This document shows, one piece after another, positions 36,021 to 49,080 of a stretch of 64,000 nt of DNA (position 1 is its first letter; the number at the start of each line of letters is the position of its first letter). A model generated the notes under the pieces. It made no database searches. It saw nothing but the letters and a program-made list of their open reading frames with translations, and was not told the origin of the DNA. The position numbers and the translations under genes were made by a program. Origin of the DNA: Ptiloglossa arizonensis (Eukaryota; Arthropoda; Insecta; Hymenoptera; Colletidae); contig NW_027478958.1 in the NCBI RefSeq assembly GCF_051014685.1, positions 1-64,000 on the forward strand. The letters are read 5' to 3'.

Positions 36021-39000
36021 CAATGGCCTAGGGGAAAAATACACATACCGTTGTAATCGGGCGAGCTTCTGCTTTCAGATGCAATAGGAAATTCTCGAGT
36101 TCGTCAATCCGTTCGCGAGATATGGGAGTTTGAAGTTAAGGAATGGTTGAGAAACCATCAAAATTTTCGAAATTCTGATGCAAGAGACCAATAACTACAA
36201 TGGCCTAGGGGAAAAATACACATACCGTTGTAATCGGGCGAGTTTCTGCTTTCAGATGCAACAGGAATTTTTCGATTTCGTCAATCCGTTCGCGAGATAT
36301 GGGAGTTTGAAGTTAAGGAATGGTCGAGAAACCTTCAAAATTTTCGCTGGTCTGATACTCGAAACCAACAACTGGAATGGCCTAGGGGAAAAGTACACAC
36401 ACCGTTGTAATCGGGCCAGTTTCTGCTTTCAGATGCAATAGGAAATTCTCAAGTTCGTCAATCCGTTCGCGAGATATGGAAGTGTGAATATAAGGAATGG
36501 TTGAGAAACCATCAAAATTTTTGCAAGTGTGATACTCGAAACCAATAACAACAAAGGCCTAGGAGAAAAATACACATACCGTTGTAATCGGGCGACTTTC
36601 TACTTTCGCATGCAATAGGAAATTCTCGAGTTCGTCAATCCGTTCGCGAGATATGGAAGTTTGAAGTTAAGGAATGCTTGAGAAACCATCAAAATTTTCG
36701 CAATTCTGATGCTAGAGACCAATAACTACAATGGCCTAGGGGAAAAATACACATACCGTTGTAATCGGGCGAGTTTCTGCTTTCAGATGCAACAGGAATT
36801 TCTCGATTTCGTCAATCCGTTCGCGAGATATGGGAATTTGAAGTTAAGGAATGGTTGAGAAATCATCAAAATTTTCGCAAGTCTGATACTCGAAACCAAT
36901 AACTACAAAGGCCTAGGGGAAAAATACACATACCGTTGTAATCGGGCGAGTTTCTGCTGTCATATGCAACAGGAATTTCTCGAGTTCGTCAATCCGTTCG
37001 CGAGATATGGGAGTTTGAAATTAAGGAATGCTTGAGAAACCATCAAAATTTTCGCTGGTGTGATACTCGAAACCAATAACTGGAATGGCCTAGGGGAAAA
37101 GTACGCATAGCATTGTAATCCGGCGAGTTTCTACTTTCAGATGCGACAGGAATTTCTGGAGTTCGTCAATCCGTTCGCGAGATATGGAAGTGTGAATATA
37201 AGGAATGGTTGAGAAACCATCAAAATTTTCGCAAGTCTGATACTCGAAACCAATAACTACAAAGGCCTAGGAGAAAAATACACATACCGTTGTAATCGGG
37301 CGACTTTCTACTTTCACATGCAATAGGAAATTCTCGAGTTCGTCAATCCGTTCGCGAGATATGGAAGTTTGAAGTTAAGGAATGCTTGAGAAACCATCAA
37401 AATTTTCGCTGGTCTGTTACTCGAAACCAATAACTGGAATGGCATAGGGGAAAGGACACATTCCGTTGGAATCGGGCGAGTTTCTACTTCCATATGCAAC
37501 AGGAATTTCTCGAGTTCGTCAATCCGTTCGCGAGATATGGTAGTTTGAAGTTAAGGAATGGTTGAGAAACCATCAAAATTTTCGCTGGTCTGATACTCGA
37601 AACCAATAAATACAATGGCCTAGGGGAAAAATACACACACCGTTGTAATCGGGCGAGTTTCTGCTGTCAGATGCAACAGGAATTTCTCGAGTTCGTCAAT
37701 CCGTTCGCGAGATATGGGAGTTTGAAGTTAAGGAATGCTTGAGAAACCATCAAAATTTTCGCTGGTCTGATACTCGAAACCAGCAACTGGAATGGCCAAG
37801 GGGAAAAGTACACACACCGTTGTAATCAGGCGAGTTTCTGCTTTCAGATGCAATAGGAAATTCTCGAGTTCGTCAATCCGTTCGCGAGACATGGAAGTGT
37901 GAAAATAAGGAATGGTTGAGAAACCATCAAAATTTTCGCAAGTCTGATACTCGAAACCAATAACTACAATGGACTAGGGGAAAAATACACATGCCGTTGT
38001 AATCGGGCGAGTTTCTACTTTCAGATGTAACAGGAATTTCTCGAGTTCGTCAATCCGTTCGCGAGATATGGAAGTTTGAAGTTAAGGAATGCTTGAGAAA
38101 CCATCAAAATTTTCGCTGGTCTGTTACTCGAAACCAACAACTGGAATGGCCTAGGAGAAAAATACACATACCGTTGTAATCGGGCGACTTTCTGCTTTCA
38201 CATGCAATAGGAAATTCTCGAGTTCGTCAATCCGTTCGCGAGATATGGAAGTTTGAAGTTAAGGAATGCTTGAGAAACCATCAAAATTTTCGCTGGTCTG
38301 TTACTCGAAACCAACAACTGGAATGGCATAGGGGAAAAGTACACACACCGTTGTAATCGGGCGAGTTTCTGCTTTCAGATGCAATAGGAAATTCTCGAGT
38401 TCGTCAATCCGTTCGCGAGATATGGAATTTTGAATTTAAGGCATGCTTGAGAAACCAGCAAAATTTTCGCTGGTCTGATACTCGAAACCAACAACTGGAA
38501 TGGCCTAGGGGAAAAGTACACACACCGTTGTAATCGGGCGAGTTTCTGCTTTCAGGTGCAATAGGAAATTCTCGAGTTCGTCAATCCGTTCGCGAGATAT
38601 GGAAGTGTGAAAATAAGGAATGGTTGAGAAACCATCAAAATTTTCGAAAGTCTGATACGCAAAACCAATAACTACAAAGGCCTAGTGGAAAAATACACAT
38701 ACCGTTGTAATCGGGTGACTTTCTACTTTTACATGCAACAGGAATTTCTCGAGTTCGTCAATCCGTTCGCGGGATATGGGAATTTGAAGTTAAGGAATGG
38801 TTGAGAAATCATCAAAATTTTCGCAAGTCTGATACTCGAAACCAATAACTACAAAGGCCTAGGGGAAAAATACACATTCCGTTGTAATCGGGCGAGTTTC
38901 TACTTCCACATGCAACAGGAATTTCTCGAGTTCGTCAAACCGTTCGCGAGATATGGTGGTTTGAAGTTAAGGAATGTTTGAGAAACCATCAAAATTTTCG

Positions 39001-42000
39001 CAAGTCTGATACTCGAAACCAATAAATACAATGGCATAGGTGAAAAATACACATACCGTTGTAATCGGGCGAGTTTCTGCTGTCAGATGCAACAGGAATT
39101 TCTCGAGTTCGTCAATCCGTTCGCGAGATATGGGAGTTTGAAGTTAAGGAATGCTTGAGAAACCATCAAAATTTTCGCTGGTCTGATACTCGAAACCAGC
39201 AACTGGAATGGCCCAGGGGAAAAGTACACACACCGTTGTAATCAGGCGAGTTTCTGCTTTCAGATGCAATAGTAAATTCTCGAGTTCGTCAATCCGTTCG
39301 CGAGATATGGAAGTGTGAAAATAAGGAATGGTTGAGAAACCATCAAAATTTTCGCAAGTCTGATACTCGAAACCAATAACTACAAAGACCTAGGAGAAAA
39401 ATACACATACCGTTGTAATCGGGCGACTTTCTACTTTCACATGCAATAGGAATTTCTCGAGTTCGTCAATCCGTTCGCGAGATATGGGAGTTTGAAGTTA
39501 AGGAATGCTTGAGAAACCATCAAAATTTTCGCTGGTCTGATACTCGAAACCAGCAACTGGAATGGCCTAGGGGAAAAGTACACACACCGTTGTAATCAGG
39601 CGAGTTTCTGCTTTCAGATGCAATAGTAAATTCTCGAGTTCGTCAATCCGTTCGCGAGATATGGAAGTGTGAAAATAAGGAATGGTTGAGAAACCATCAA
39701 AATTTTCGCAAGTCTGATACTCGAAACCAATAACTACAAAGACCTAGGAGAAAAATACACATACCGTTGTAATCGGGCGACTTTCTACTTTCACATGCAA
39801 TAGGAATTTCTCGAGTTCGTCAATCCGTTCGCGGGATATGGGAGATTGAAGTTAAGGAATGGTTGAGAAACCATCAAAATTTTCGCTGGTCTGATACTCG
39901 AAACCAATAAATACAATGGACTAGGGGAAAAATACACATGCCGTTGTAATCGGGCGAGTTTCTACTTTCAGATGTAACAGGAATTTCTCGAGCTCGTCAA
40001 TCCGTTCGCGAGATATGGGAGTTTGAAGTTAAGGAATGCTTGAGAAACCATCAAAATTTTCGCTGGTCTGATACTCGAAACCAGCAACTGGAATGGCCTA
40101 GGGGAAAAGTACACACACCGTTGTAATCAGGCGAGTTTCTGCTTTCAGATGCAACAGGAAATTCTCGAGTTCGTCAATCCGTTCGCGAGATATGGAAGTG
40201 TGAAAATAAGGAATGGTTGAGAAACCATCAAAATTTTCGCAAGTCTGATACTCGAAACCAATAACTACAATGGACTAGGATAAAAATACACATGCCGTTG
40301 TAATCGGGCGAGTTTCTACTTTCAGATGTAACAGGAATTTCTCGAGTTCGTCAATCCGTTCGCGAGATATGGAGGTTTGAAGTTAAGGAATGCATGTGAA
40401 ACCATCAAAATTTTCGCTGGTCTGGTACTCGAAACCAACAACTACTATGGCCTAGGGCAAAAATACACATACCGTTGTAATCGGGCGAGTTTCTGCATTC
40501 AGATGCAATAGGAAATTCTCGAGTTCGTCAATCCGTTCGCGAGATATGGAAGTTTGAAGTTAAGGAATGCTTGAGAAACCATCAAAATTTTCGCTGGTCT
40601 GATACTCGAAACCAACAACTGGAATGGCCTAGGGGAAAAGTACACACACCGTTGTAATCGGGCCAGTTTCTGCTTTCAGATAAAATAGGAAATTCTCGAG
40701 TTCGTCAATCCGTTCGCGAGATATGGAAGTGTGAATATAAGGAATGGTTGAGAAACAATCAAAATTTTCGCAAGTCTGATACTCGAAACCACTAACTACA
40801 AAGGCCTAGGAGAAAAATACACATACCGTTGTAATCGGGCGACTTTCTACTTTCACATGCAATAGGAAATTCTGGAGTTCGTCAATCCTTTCGCGAGATA
40901 TGGAAGTTTGAAGTTAAGGAATGCTTGAGAAACCATCAAAATTTTCGCTGGTCTGTTACTCGAAACCAACAACTGGAATGGCATAGGGGAAAAGTACACA
41001 CACCGTTGTAATCGGGCGAGTTTCTGCTTTCAGATGCAATAGGAAATTCTCGTGTTCGTCAATCCGTTCGCGAGATATGGAATTTTGAATTTAAGGCATG
41101 CTTGAGAAACCAGCAAAATTTTCGCTGGTCTGATACTCGAAACCAACAACTGGAATGGCCTAGGGGAAAAGTACACACACCGTTGTAATCGGGCGAGTTT
41201 CTGCTTTCAGATGCAATAGGAAATTCTCGAGTTCGTCAATCCGTTCGCGAGATATGCAAGTGTGAAAATAAGGAATGGTTGAGAAACCATCAAAATTTTC
41301 GCAAGTCTGATACTCGAAACCATTAAATACAATGGCATAGGGGAAAAATACACATACCGTTGTAATCGGGCGAGTTTCTGCTGTCAAATGCAACAGGAAT
41401 TTCTCGAGTTCGTCAATCCGTTCGCGAGATATGGGAGTTTGAAGTTAAGGAATGCTTGAGAAACCATCAAAATTTTCGCTGGTCTGATACTCGAAACCAG
41501 CAACTGGAATGGCCTAGGGGAAAAGTACACACACCGTTGTAATCAGGAGAGTTTCTGCTTTCAGGTGCAATAGGAAATTCTCGAGTTCGTCAATCAGTTC
41601 GCGAGATATGGAAGTGTGAAAATAAGGAATGGTTGAGAAACCATCAAAATTTTCGCAAGTCTGATACTCGAAACCAAAAACTACAAAGACCTAGGAGAAA
41701 AATACACATACCGTTGTAATCGGGCGACTTTCTACTTTCACATGCAATAGGAATTTCTCGAGTTCGTCAATCCGTTCGCGGGATATGGGAGATTGAAGTT
41801 AAGGAATGGTTGAGAAACCATCAAAATTTTCGCGGGACTGATACTCGAAACCAATAACTGGAATGGCCTAGGGGAAAAGTACGCATACCATTGTTATCGG
41901 GCGAGTTTCTACATTCAGATGCAATAGGAAATTCACGAGTTCGTCAATCCGTTCGCGAGATACGGAAGTTTGAAATTAAGGCATGCTTGAGATACCATCA

Positions 42001-42660
42001 AAATTTTCGCTGGTCTGATACTTGAAACCAACAACTGGATGGCCTAGGGGAAAAGTACACACACAGTTGTAATCGGGCGAGTTTCTGCTTTCAGATGCAA
42101 TAGGAAAATCTCGAGTTCGTCAATCCGTTCGCGAGATATGGGAGTTTGAAGTTAAGGAATGGTTGAGAAACCATCAAAATTTTCGCAAGTCTGATACTCG
42201 AAACCAATAACTACAAAGGCCTAGGAGAAAAGTACACACACCATTGTAATCGGGAGAGCTTCTGCTTTCTGATGCAATAGGAAATTCTCGAATACGGCAA
42301 TCCGTTCGCGAGATATGGGAGTGTGAAGTTAAGGAATGGTTGAGAAACCATCAAAATTTTCGCAAGTCTGATACTCGAAACCAATAACTACAATGGTCTA
42401 GGGGAAAAATACACATACCGTTGTAATCGGGCGAGTTTCTGCTTTCAGATGCAATAGGAAATTCTCGAGTTCGTCAATCCGTTCGCGCGATATGGAAGTG
42501 TGAAAATAAGGAATGGTTGAGAAACCATCAAAATTTTCGCAAGTCTGATACTCGAAACCAATAACTACAAAGACCTAGGAGAAAAATACACATACCGTTG
42601 TAATCGGGCGACTTTCTACTTTCAGATGCAACAGGAATTTCTCGAGTTCGTCAATCCGTT
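36021..42660 (+). repeat. Satellite domain III, mixed monomers (about 37)
   Basis: Monomers here combine domain II features (GTGTGAAAATAAGG, GGGCGACTTTC) with others such as ACCAGCAACTGGAATGG, CCTAGGAGAAAAATAC and GGAATTTTGAATTTAAGG. Long HOR registers are weaker than in flanking domains. Single-base deletions occur at about 37,455 (GGGGAAAGGACAC) and 42,038 (ACTGGATGGCC). Local duplications are at 39,119 and at 38,411/41,066, and a monomer pair near 39,650 recurs at 41,597 (11 monomers away). Confidence 0.7.
39119..39826 (+). repeat. Near-identical tandem dimer (2 x 354 bp)
   Basis: Monomers starting at 39,119 and 39,296 are repeated at 39,473 and 39,650. The only difference I saw is GGCCCAGGGG versus GGCCTAGGGG. 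Both dimers carry AGCAACTGGAATGG followed by GTGTGAAAATAAGG, and the unusual AATAGTAAATTC. This looks like a very recent duplication. Confidence 0.85.
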
Positions 42661-44650
42661 CGCGAGATAAGACAGTTTGAAGTTAAGGAATGGTTGAGAA
42701 ACCATCAAAATTTTCGCTGGTCTGATACTCGAAACCAATAACTGGAATGGCCTAGGGGAAAAGTGCACACACCATTCTAATCGGGCGAGTTTCTACTTTC
42801 AGATGCAACAGGAATTTCTCGAGTTCGTCAATCCGTTCGCGAGATATGGGAGTTTGAAGTTAAGGAATGGTTGAAAAAACCACCAAAATTTTCGCAAGTC
42901 TGATACTCGAAACCAATAACTGGAACGGCCTAGGGGAAAAGTACAAACACCATTGTAATCGGGCGAGTTTCCACTTTCAGATGCAACAGGAATTTCTCGA
43001 GTTCGCCAATCTGTTCGCGAGGTATGGGAGTTTGAAGTTAAGGAATGGTTGAGAAACCATCGAAATTTTCGCTGGTCTGATACTCGAAACCAATAACTAC
43101 AATGGCCTAGGGGAAAAGGACACACACCGCTGTAATCGGGCGAGTTTCTACTTTCAGATGCAACAGGAGTTTCTCGAGTTCGTCATTCCGTTCGCGAGAT
43201 ATGGGAGTTTGAAGTTACGGAATGTTTGAGAAGCCATCAAAATTTCCGCTGGTCTGATACTCGAAACCTATAACTGGAATGGCCTAGGGGAAAAGTACAC
43301 ACACCTTTGTTATCAGGAGAGTTTCTACTTTCAGACGCTACAGGAATGTCTCGAGTTCGTCATTCCGTTCGCGAGATATGGAAGTTTGGAGTTAAGGAAT
43401 GATTGAGAAACCATCAAAACTTTCGCTTGTCTGATACTCGAAACCAATAACTAGAATGGCCTAGGGGAAGAATAAACACACCATTGTAATCGGGCGAGTT
43501 TCTACTTTCAGATGCATCAGGAATTTCTCGAGTTCGTCATTCCGTTCGCGAGATATGGAGTTTGAAGTTACGGAATGTTTGAGAAACCATCATAATTTTC
43601 GCTGGTCTGATACTCGAAACCTATAACTTGAATGGCCTAGGGGAAAAGTACACACACCTTTGTTATCAGGAGAGTTTCTACTTTCAGACGCTACAGGAAT
43701 GTCTCGAGTTCGTCATTCCGTTCGCGAGATATGGGAGTTTGGAGTTAAGGAATGATTGAGAAACCATCAAAATTTTCGCTTGTCTGATACTCGAAACCAA
43801 TAACTAGAATGGCCTAGGGGAAAAATACACACACCATTGTAATCGGGCGAGTTTCTACTTTCAGATGCAACAGGAATTTCTCGAGTTCGTCAATCCGTTC
43901 GCGAGGTAAGACAGTTTGAAGTTAAGGAATGGTTGAGAAACCATCAAAATTTTCGTAAGTCTGATACTCGAAACCAATAACTACAATGGCCTAGGGGAAA
44001 AATACACATACCGTTGTAATCGGGCGAGTTTCTACTTTCAGATGCAACAGGAATTTCTCGAGTTCGTCAATCCGTTCGCGAGATAAGACAGTTTGAAGTT
44101 AAGGAATGGTTGAGAAACCATCAAAATTTTCGTAAGTCTGATACTCGAAACCAATAACTACAATGGCCTAGGGGAAAAATACACATACTGTTGTAATCGG
44201 GCGAGTTTCTACTTTCAGATGCAACAGAAATTTCTCGAGTTCGTCAATCCGTTCGCGAGATAAGACAGTTTGAAGTTAAGGAATGGTTGAGAAACCATCA
44301 AAATTTTCGCTGGTCTGATACTCGAAACCAATAACTGGAATGGCCTAGGGGAAAAGTGCACACACCATTCTAATCGGGCGAGTTTCTACTTTCAGATGCA
44401 ACAGGAATTTCTCGAGTTCGTCAATCCGTTCGCGAGATATGGGAGTTTGAAGTTAAGGAATGGTTGAGAAACCACCAAAATTTTCGCAAGTCTGATACTC
44501 GAAACCAATAACTGGAACGGCCTAGGGGAAAAGTACAAACACCATTGTAATCGGGCGAGTTTCCACTTTCAGATGCAACAGGAATTTCTCGAGTTCGCCA
44601 ATCTGTTCGCGAGGTATGGGAGTTTGAAGTTAAGGAATGGTTGAGGAACC
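42661..44650 (+). repeat. 9-monomer duplication enclosing a tandem dimer
   Basis: About 42,661-43,050 recurs at about 44,254-44,640, an exact 1,593 bp (9 monomers) apart; CCTAGGGGAAAAGTGCAC is at 42,751 and 44,344. Between the copies, a dimer at about 43,190-43,545 is followed by a near copy one base out of register. Both share TTGTTATCAGGAGAG and CAGACGCTACAGGAATG, and the second has a one-base deletion in GATATGGAGTTTG at about 43,555. One copy of the 9-monomer repeat has an insertion (TTGAAAAAACC, about 42,871). Confidence 0.75.
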
Positions 44651-46229
44651 ATTCAAATTTTCGCAAATCTGATACACGAAACCAATAACTCCAAAGGCCT
44701 AGGGGAAAAATTCACATAGCTTTGTAATCGGGCGAGTTTCTACTCTCAGATGCAACAGGAATTTCTCGAGTTCGTCAATCCGTTCGCGAGATATGGGAGT
44801 TTGAAGTTAAGGAATGGTTGCGAAACCATCGAAATTTTCGCTAGACTGATACTCGAAACCAATAACTACAAAGGCCTAGGGCAAAAATACACATACCGTT
44901 GTAATCGGGCGAGTTTCTACTTTCAGATGCAATAGTAATTTCTCGAGTTCGTCAATCCTTTCGCGAGATATGGGAGTTTGAAGTTAAGGAATGGTTGAGA
45001 AACCATCAAAATTTTCGCAAGTCTGATACTCGAAACCAATAACTGGAACGGCCTAGGGGAAAAGTACAAACACCATTGTAATCGGGCGAGTTTCCACTTT
45101 CAGATGCAACAGGAATTTCTCGAGTTCGCCAATACGTTCGCGAGGTATGGGAGTTTGAAGTTAAGGAATCGTTGAGGAACCATCAAAATTTTCGCAACTC
45201 TGATATTCGAGACCAATGACTACTATGGCCTAGGGCAAAAATACACATACCGTTGTAATCGGGCGAGTTTCTGCTTGCAGATGCAATCGGAAATTCTCGA
45301 GTTCGTCAATCCGTTCGAGAGATATGGGAGTTTGAAGTTAAGGAATGGTCGAGAAACCATCAAAATTTTCTCAAGTCTGATACTCGAAACCAATAACTGG
45401 AATGGCCTAGGGGAAAAGTACACACACCATTGTAATCGGGCGAGTTTCTACTTTCAGATGCAACAGTAATTTCTCGAGTTCGTCAATCCGTTCGCGAGAT
45501 AAGACTGTTTGAAGTTAAGGAATGGTTGAGAAACCATCAAAATTTTCGCTGGTCTGATACTCGAAACCAGTAACTGGAATGGCCTAGGGGAAAAGTACAC
45601 ACACCGGTGTAATCGGGCGAGTTTCTACTTTCAGATGCAACAGGAATTTCTCGAGTTCGTCAATCCGTTCGCGAGATATGGGAGTTTGAAGTTAAGGAAT
45701 GGTTGAGAAACCATCAATATTTTCGCAAGTCTGATATTCGAAACCTATAACTGGAATGGCCTAGGGGAAAAATACACATACCGCTGTAATCGGGCGAGTT
45801 TCTACTACCAGATGCAACCGGAAGTTCTCGAGTTCGTCAATCCGTTCGCGAGGTTTGGGAGTTTGAAGTTAAGGAATCGTTGAGGAACCATCAAAATTTT
45901 CGCAAGTCTGATACTCGAAACCAATAACTGGAATGGCCTAGGGGAAAAGTACACACACCATTGTAATCGGGCGAGTTTCCACTTTCAGATGCAACAGGAA
46001 TTTCTCGAATTCGCCAATCCGTTCGCGAGGTATGGGAGTTTGAAGTTAAGGAATGGTTGAGAAACCATCAAAATTTTCGCAAGTCTGATATTCGAAACCT
46101 ATAACTGGAATGGCCTAGGGGAAAAATACACATACCGTTGTAATCGGGCGAGTTTCTACTACCAGATGCAACCGGAAGTTCTCGAGTTCTTCAATCCGTT
46201 CGCGAGATATGGGAGTTTGGAGTTAAAGA

Positions 46230-49080
46230 ATGGTTGAGAAACCATCAAAATTTTCGCAAGTCTGATATTCGAGACCAATGACTACTATGGCCTAGGGCAA
46301 AAATACACATACCGTTGTAATCGGGCGAGTTTCTGCTCTCAGATGCAATAGGAAATTCTCGCGTTCGTCAATCCGTTTGAGAGATATGGGAGTTTGAAGT
46401 TAAGGAATGGTTGAGAAACCATCAAAATTTTCACAAGTCTGATATTCGAGACCAATGACTACTATGCCCTAGGGCAAAAATACACATACCGTTGTAATCG
46501 GGCGAGTTTCTGCTTTCAGATGCAATAGGAAATTCTCGATTTCGTCAATCCGTTCGAGAGATATGTGAGTTTGAAGTTAAGGAATGTTTGAGAAACCATC
46601 AAAGTTTTCGCTGGTCTAATACTCGAAACCTATAACTGGAATGGCCTAGGGGAAAAGTACACACACCTTTGTAATCGGGAGAGTTTTTACTTTCAGATGC
46701 AACAGGAATTTCTCGTGTTCGTCAATCCGTTCGCGAGATATGGTAGTTTGAAGTTAAGGAATGGTTGAGAAACCATCAAAATTTTCCCAAGTCTGATATT
46801 CGAGACCAATGACTACTATGGCCTAGGGCAAAAATACACATACCGTTGTAATCGGGCGAGTTTCTGCTTTCAGATGAAATAGGAAATTCTCGAGTTCGTC
46901 AATCCGTTCGAGAGATATGGGAGTTTGAATTTAAGGAATGGTTGAGAAACCATCAAAATTTTCGCAAGTCTGATACTCGAAACCAATAACTACAGAGGCC
47001 TAGGGGAAAAATACACATACCGTTGTAATCGGGCGAGTTTCTGCTTTCAGATGCAATAGGAAATTCTCGAGTTCGTCATTCCGTTCGCGAGATATGGGAG
47101 TCTGAATTTACGGAATGTTTCAGAAACCATCAAAATTTTCGCTGGTCTGATACTCGAAACATATAACTGGAATGGCCTAGGGGAAAAGTACACACACCTT
47201 TGTAATCGGGCGAGTTTCTACTTTCAGATGCAACAGGAATTTCTCGAGTTCGTCATTCAGTTCGCGAGATATGGGAGTTTGAAGTTACGGAATGTGTGGG
47301 AAGCCATCAAAATTTCCGCTGGTCTGATACCCGAAACCTATAACTGGAATGGCCTAGGGGAAAAGTACACACATCTTTGTAATCGGGCGAGTTTCTACTT
47401 TCAGATGCAACAGGAATTTCTCGAGTTCGTCATTCCGTTCGCGAGATATGGGAGTTTGAAGTTACGGAATGTTTGAGAAACCATCAAAATTTTCGCTAGT
47501 CTGATACTCCAAACCTATAACTGGAATGGCCTAGGGGAAAAGTACAAACACCTTTGTAATCGGGCGAGTTTCTACTTTCAGATGCAACCGGAATTTCTCG
47601 AGTTCGTCGTACCGTTCGCGAGATATGGGAGTTTGAAGTTACAGAATGTTTGAGAAACCATCAAAATTTTCGCAAGTCTGATATTCGAGACCAATGACTA
47701 CTATGGCCTAGGGCAAAAATACACATACCGTTGTAATCGGGCGAGTTTCTGCTCTCAGATGCAATAGGAAATTCTCGAGTTCGTCAATCCGTTCGAGAGA
47801 TATGGGAGTTTGAAGTTAAGGAATGGTTGAGAAACCATCAAAATTTTCACAAGTCTGATATTCGAGACCAATGACTACTATGCCCTAGCGCAAAAATACA
47901 CATACCGTTGTAATCGGGCGAGTTTCTGCTTTCAGATGCAATAGGAAATTCTCGATTTCGTCAATCCGTTCGAGAGATATGTGAGTTTGCAGTTAAGGAA
48001 TGTTTGAGAAACCATCAAAGTTTTCGCTGGTCTAATACTCGAAACCTATAACTGGAATGGCCTAGGGGAAAAGTTCACACACCTTTGTAATCGGGAGAGT
48101 TTCTACTTTCAGATGCAACAGGAATTTCTCGTGTTCGTCAATCCGTTCGCGAGATATGGTAGTTTGAAGTTAAGGAATGGTTGAGAAACCATCAAAATTT
48201 TCCCAAGTCTGATATTCGAGACCAATGACTACTATGGCCTAGGGCAAAAATACACATACCGTTGTAATCGGGCGAGTTTCTGCTTTCAGATGAAATAGGA
48301 AATTCTCGAGTTCGTCAATCCGTTCGAGAGATATGGGAGTTTGAATTTAAGGAATGGTTGAGAAACCATCAAAATTTTCGCAAGTCTGATACTCGAAACC
48401 AATAACTACAGAGGCCTAGGGGAAAAATACACATACCGTTGTAATCGGGCGAGTTTCTGCTTTCAGATGCAATAGGAAATTCTCGAGTTCGTCATTCCGT
48501 TCGCGAGATATGGGAGTCTGAATTTACGGAATGTTTCAGAAACCATCAAAATTTTCGCTGGTCTGATACCCGAAACATATAACTGGAATGGCCTAGGGGA
48601 AAAGTACACACACCTTTGTAATCGGGAGAGTTTCTACTTTCAGATGCAACAGGAATTTCTCGAGTTCGTCATTCAGTTCGCGAGATATGGGAGTTTGAAG
48701 TTACGGAATGTGTGGGAAGCCATCAAAATTTCCGCTGGTCTGATACCCGAAACCTATAACTGGAATGGCCTAGGGGAAAAGTACACACATCTTTGTAATC
48801 GGGCGAGTTTCTACTTTCAGATGCAACAGGAATTTCTCGAGTTCGTCAATCCGTTCGCGAGATAAGACAGTTTGAAGTTAACGAATGGTTGAGAAACCAT
48901 CAAAATTTTCGCTGGTCTGATACTCGAAACCAATAACTGGATTGGCCTAGGGGAAAAGTGCACACATCATTCTAATCGGGCGAGTTTCCACTTTCAGATG
49001 CAACCGGAATTTCTCGAGTTCGTCGTACCGTTCGCGAGATATGGGAGTTTGAAGTTACAGAATGTTTGAGAAACCATCAA
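46230..49080 (+). repeat. 8-monomer HOR, two copies (1,416 bp spacing)
   Basis: Landmarks repeat at exactly 1,416 bp: TCTGATATTCGAG at 46,261 and 47,677, TTTTCCCAAGTC at about 46,783 and 48,199, and ATGCAACAGG with GTGTGGGAAGCC at 47,228 and 48,644. I noted a few differences, such as AAGTACACACACC versus AAGTTCACACACC and CCCTAGGGC versus CCCTAGCGC. A shorter stretch (about 48,085-48,560) is repeated once more at about 49,147-49,622, a 6-monomer step. Confidence 0.8.

Noticed and set aside
42799..43125. 108-codon reverse-strand ORF
   Set aside because: It lies across the 9-monomer duplication and is antisense to the satellite. A single inserted base (about 42,871) changes the frame relative to the duplicate at 44,421, showing no constraint.
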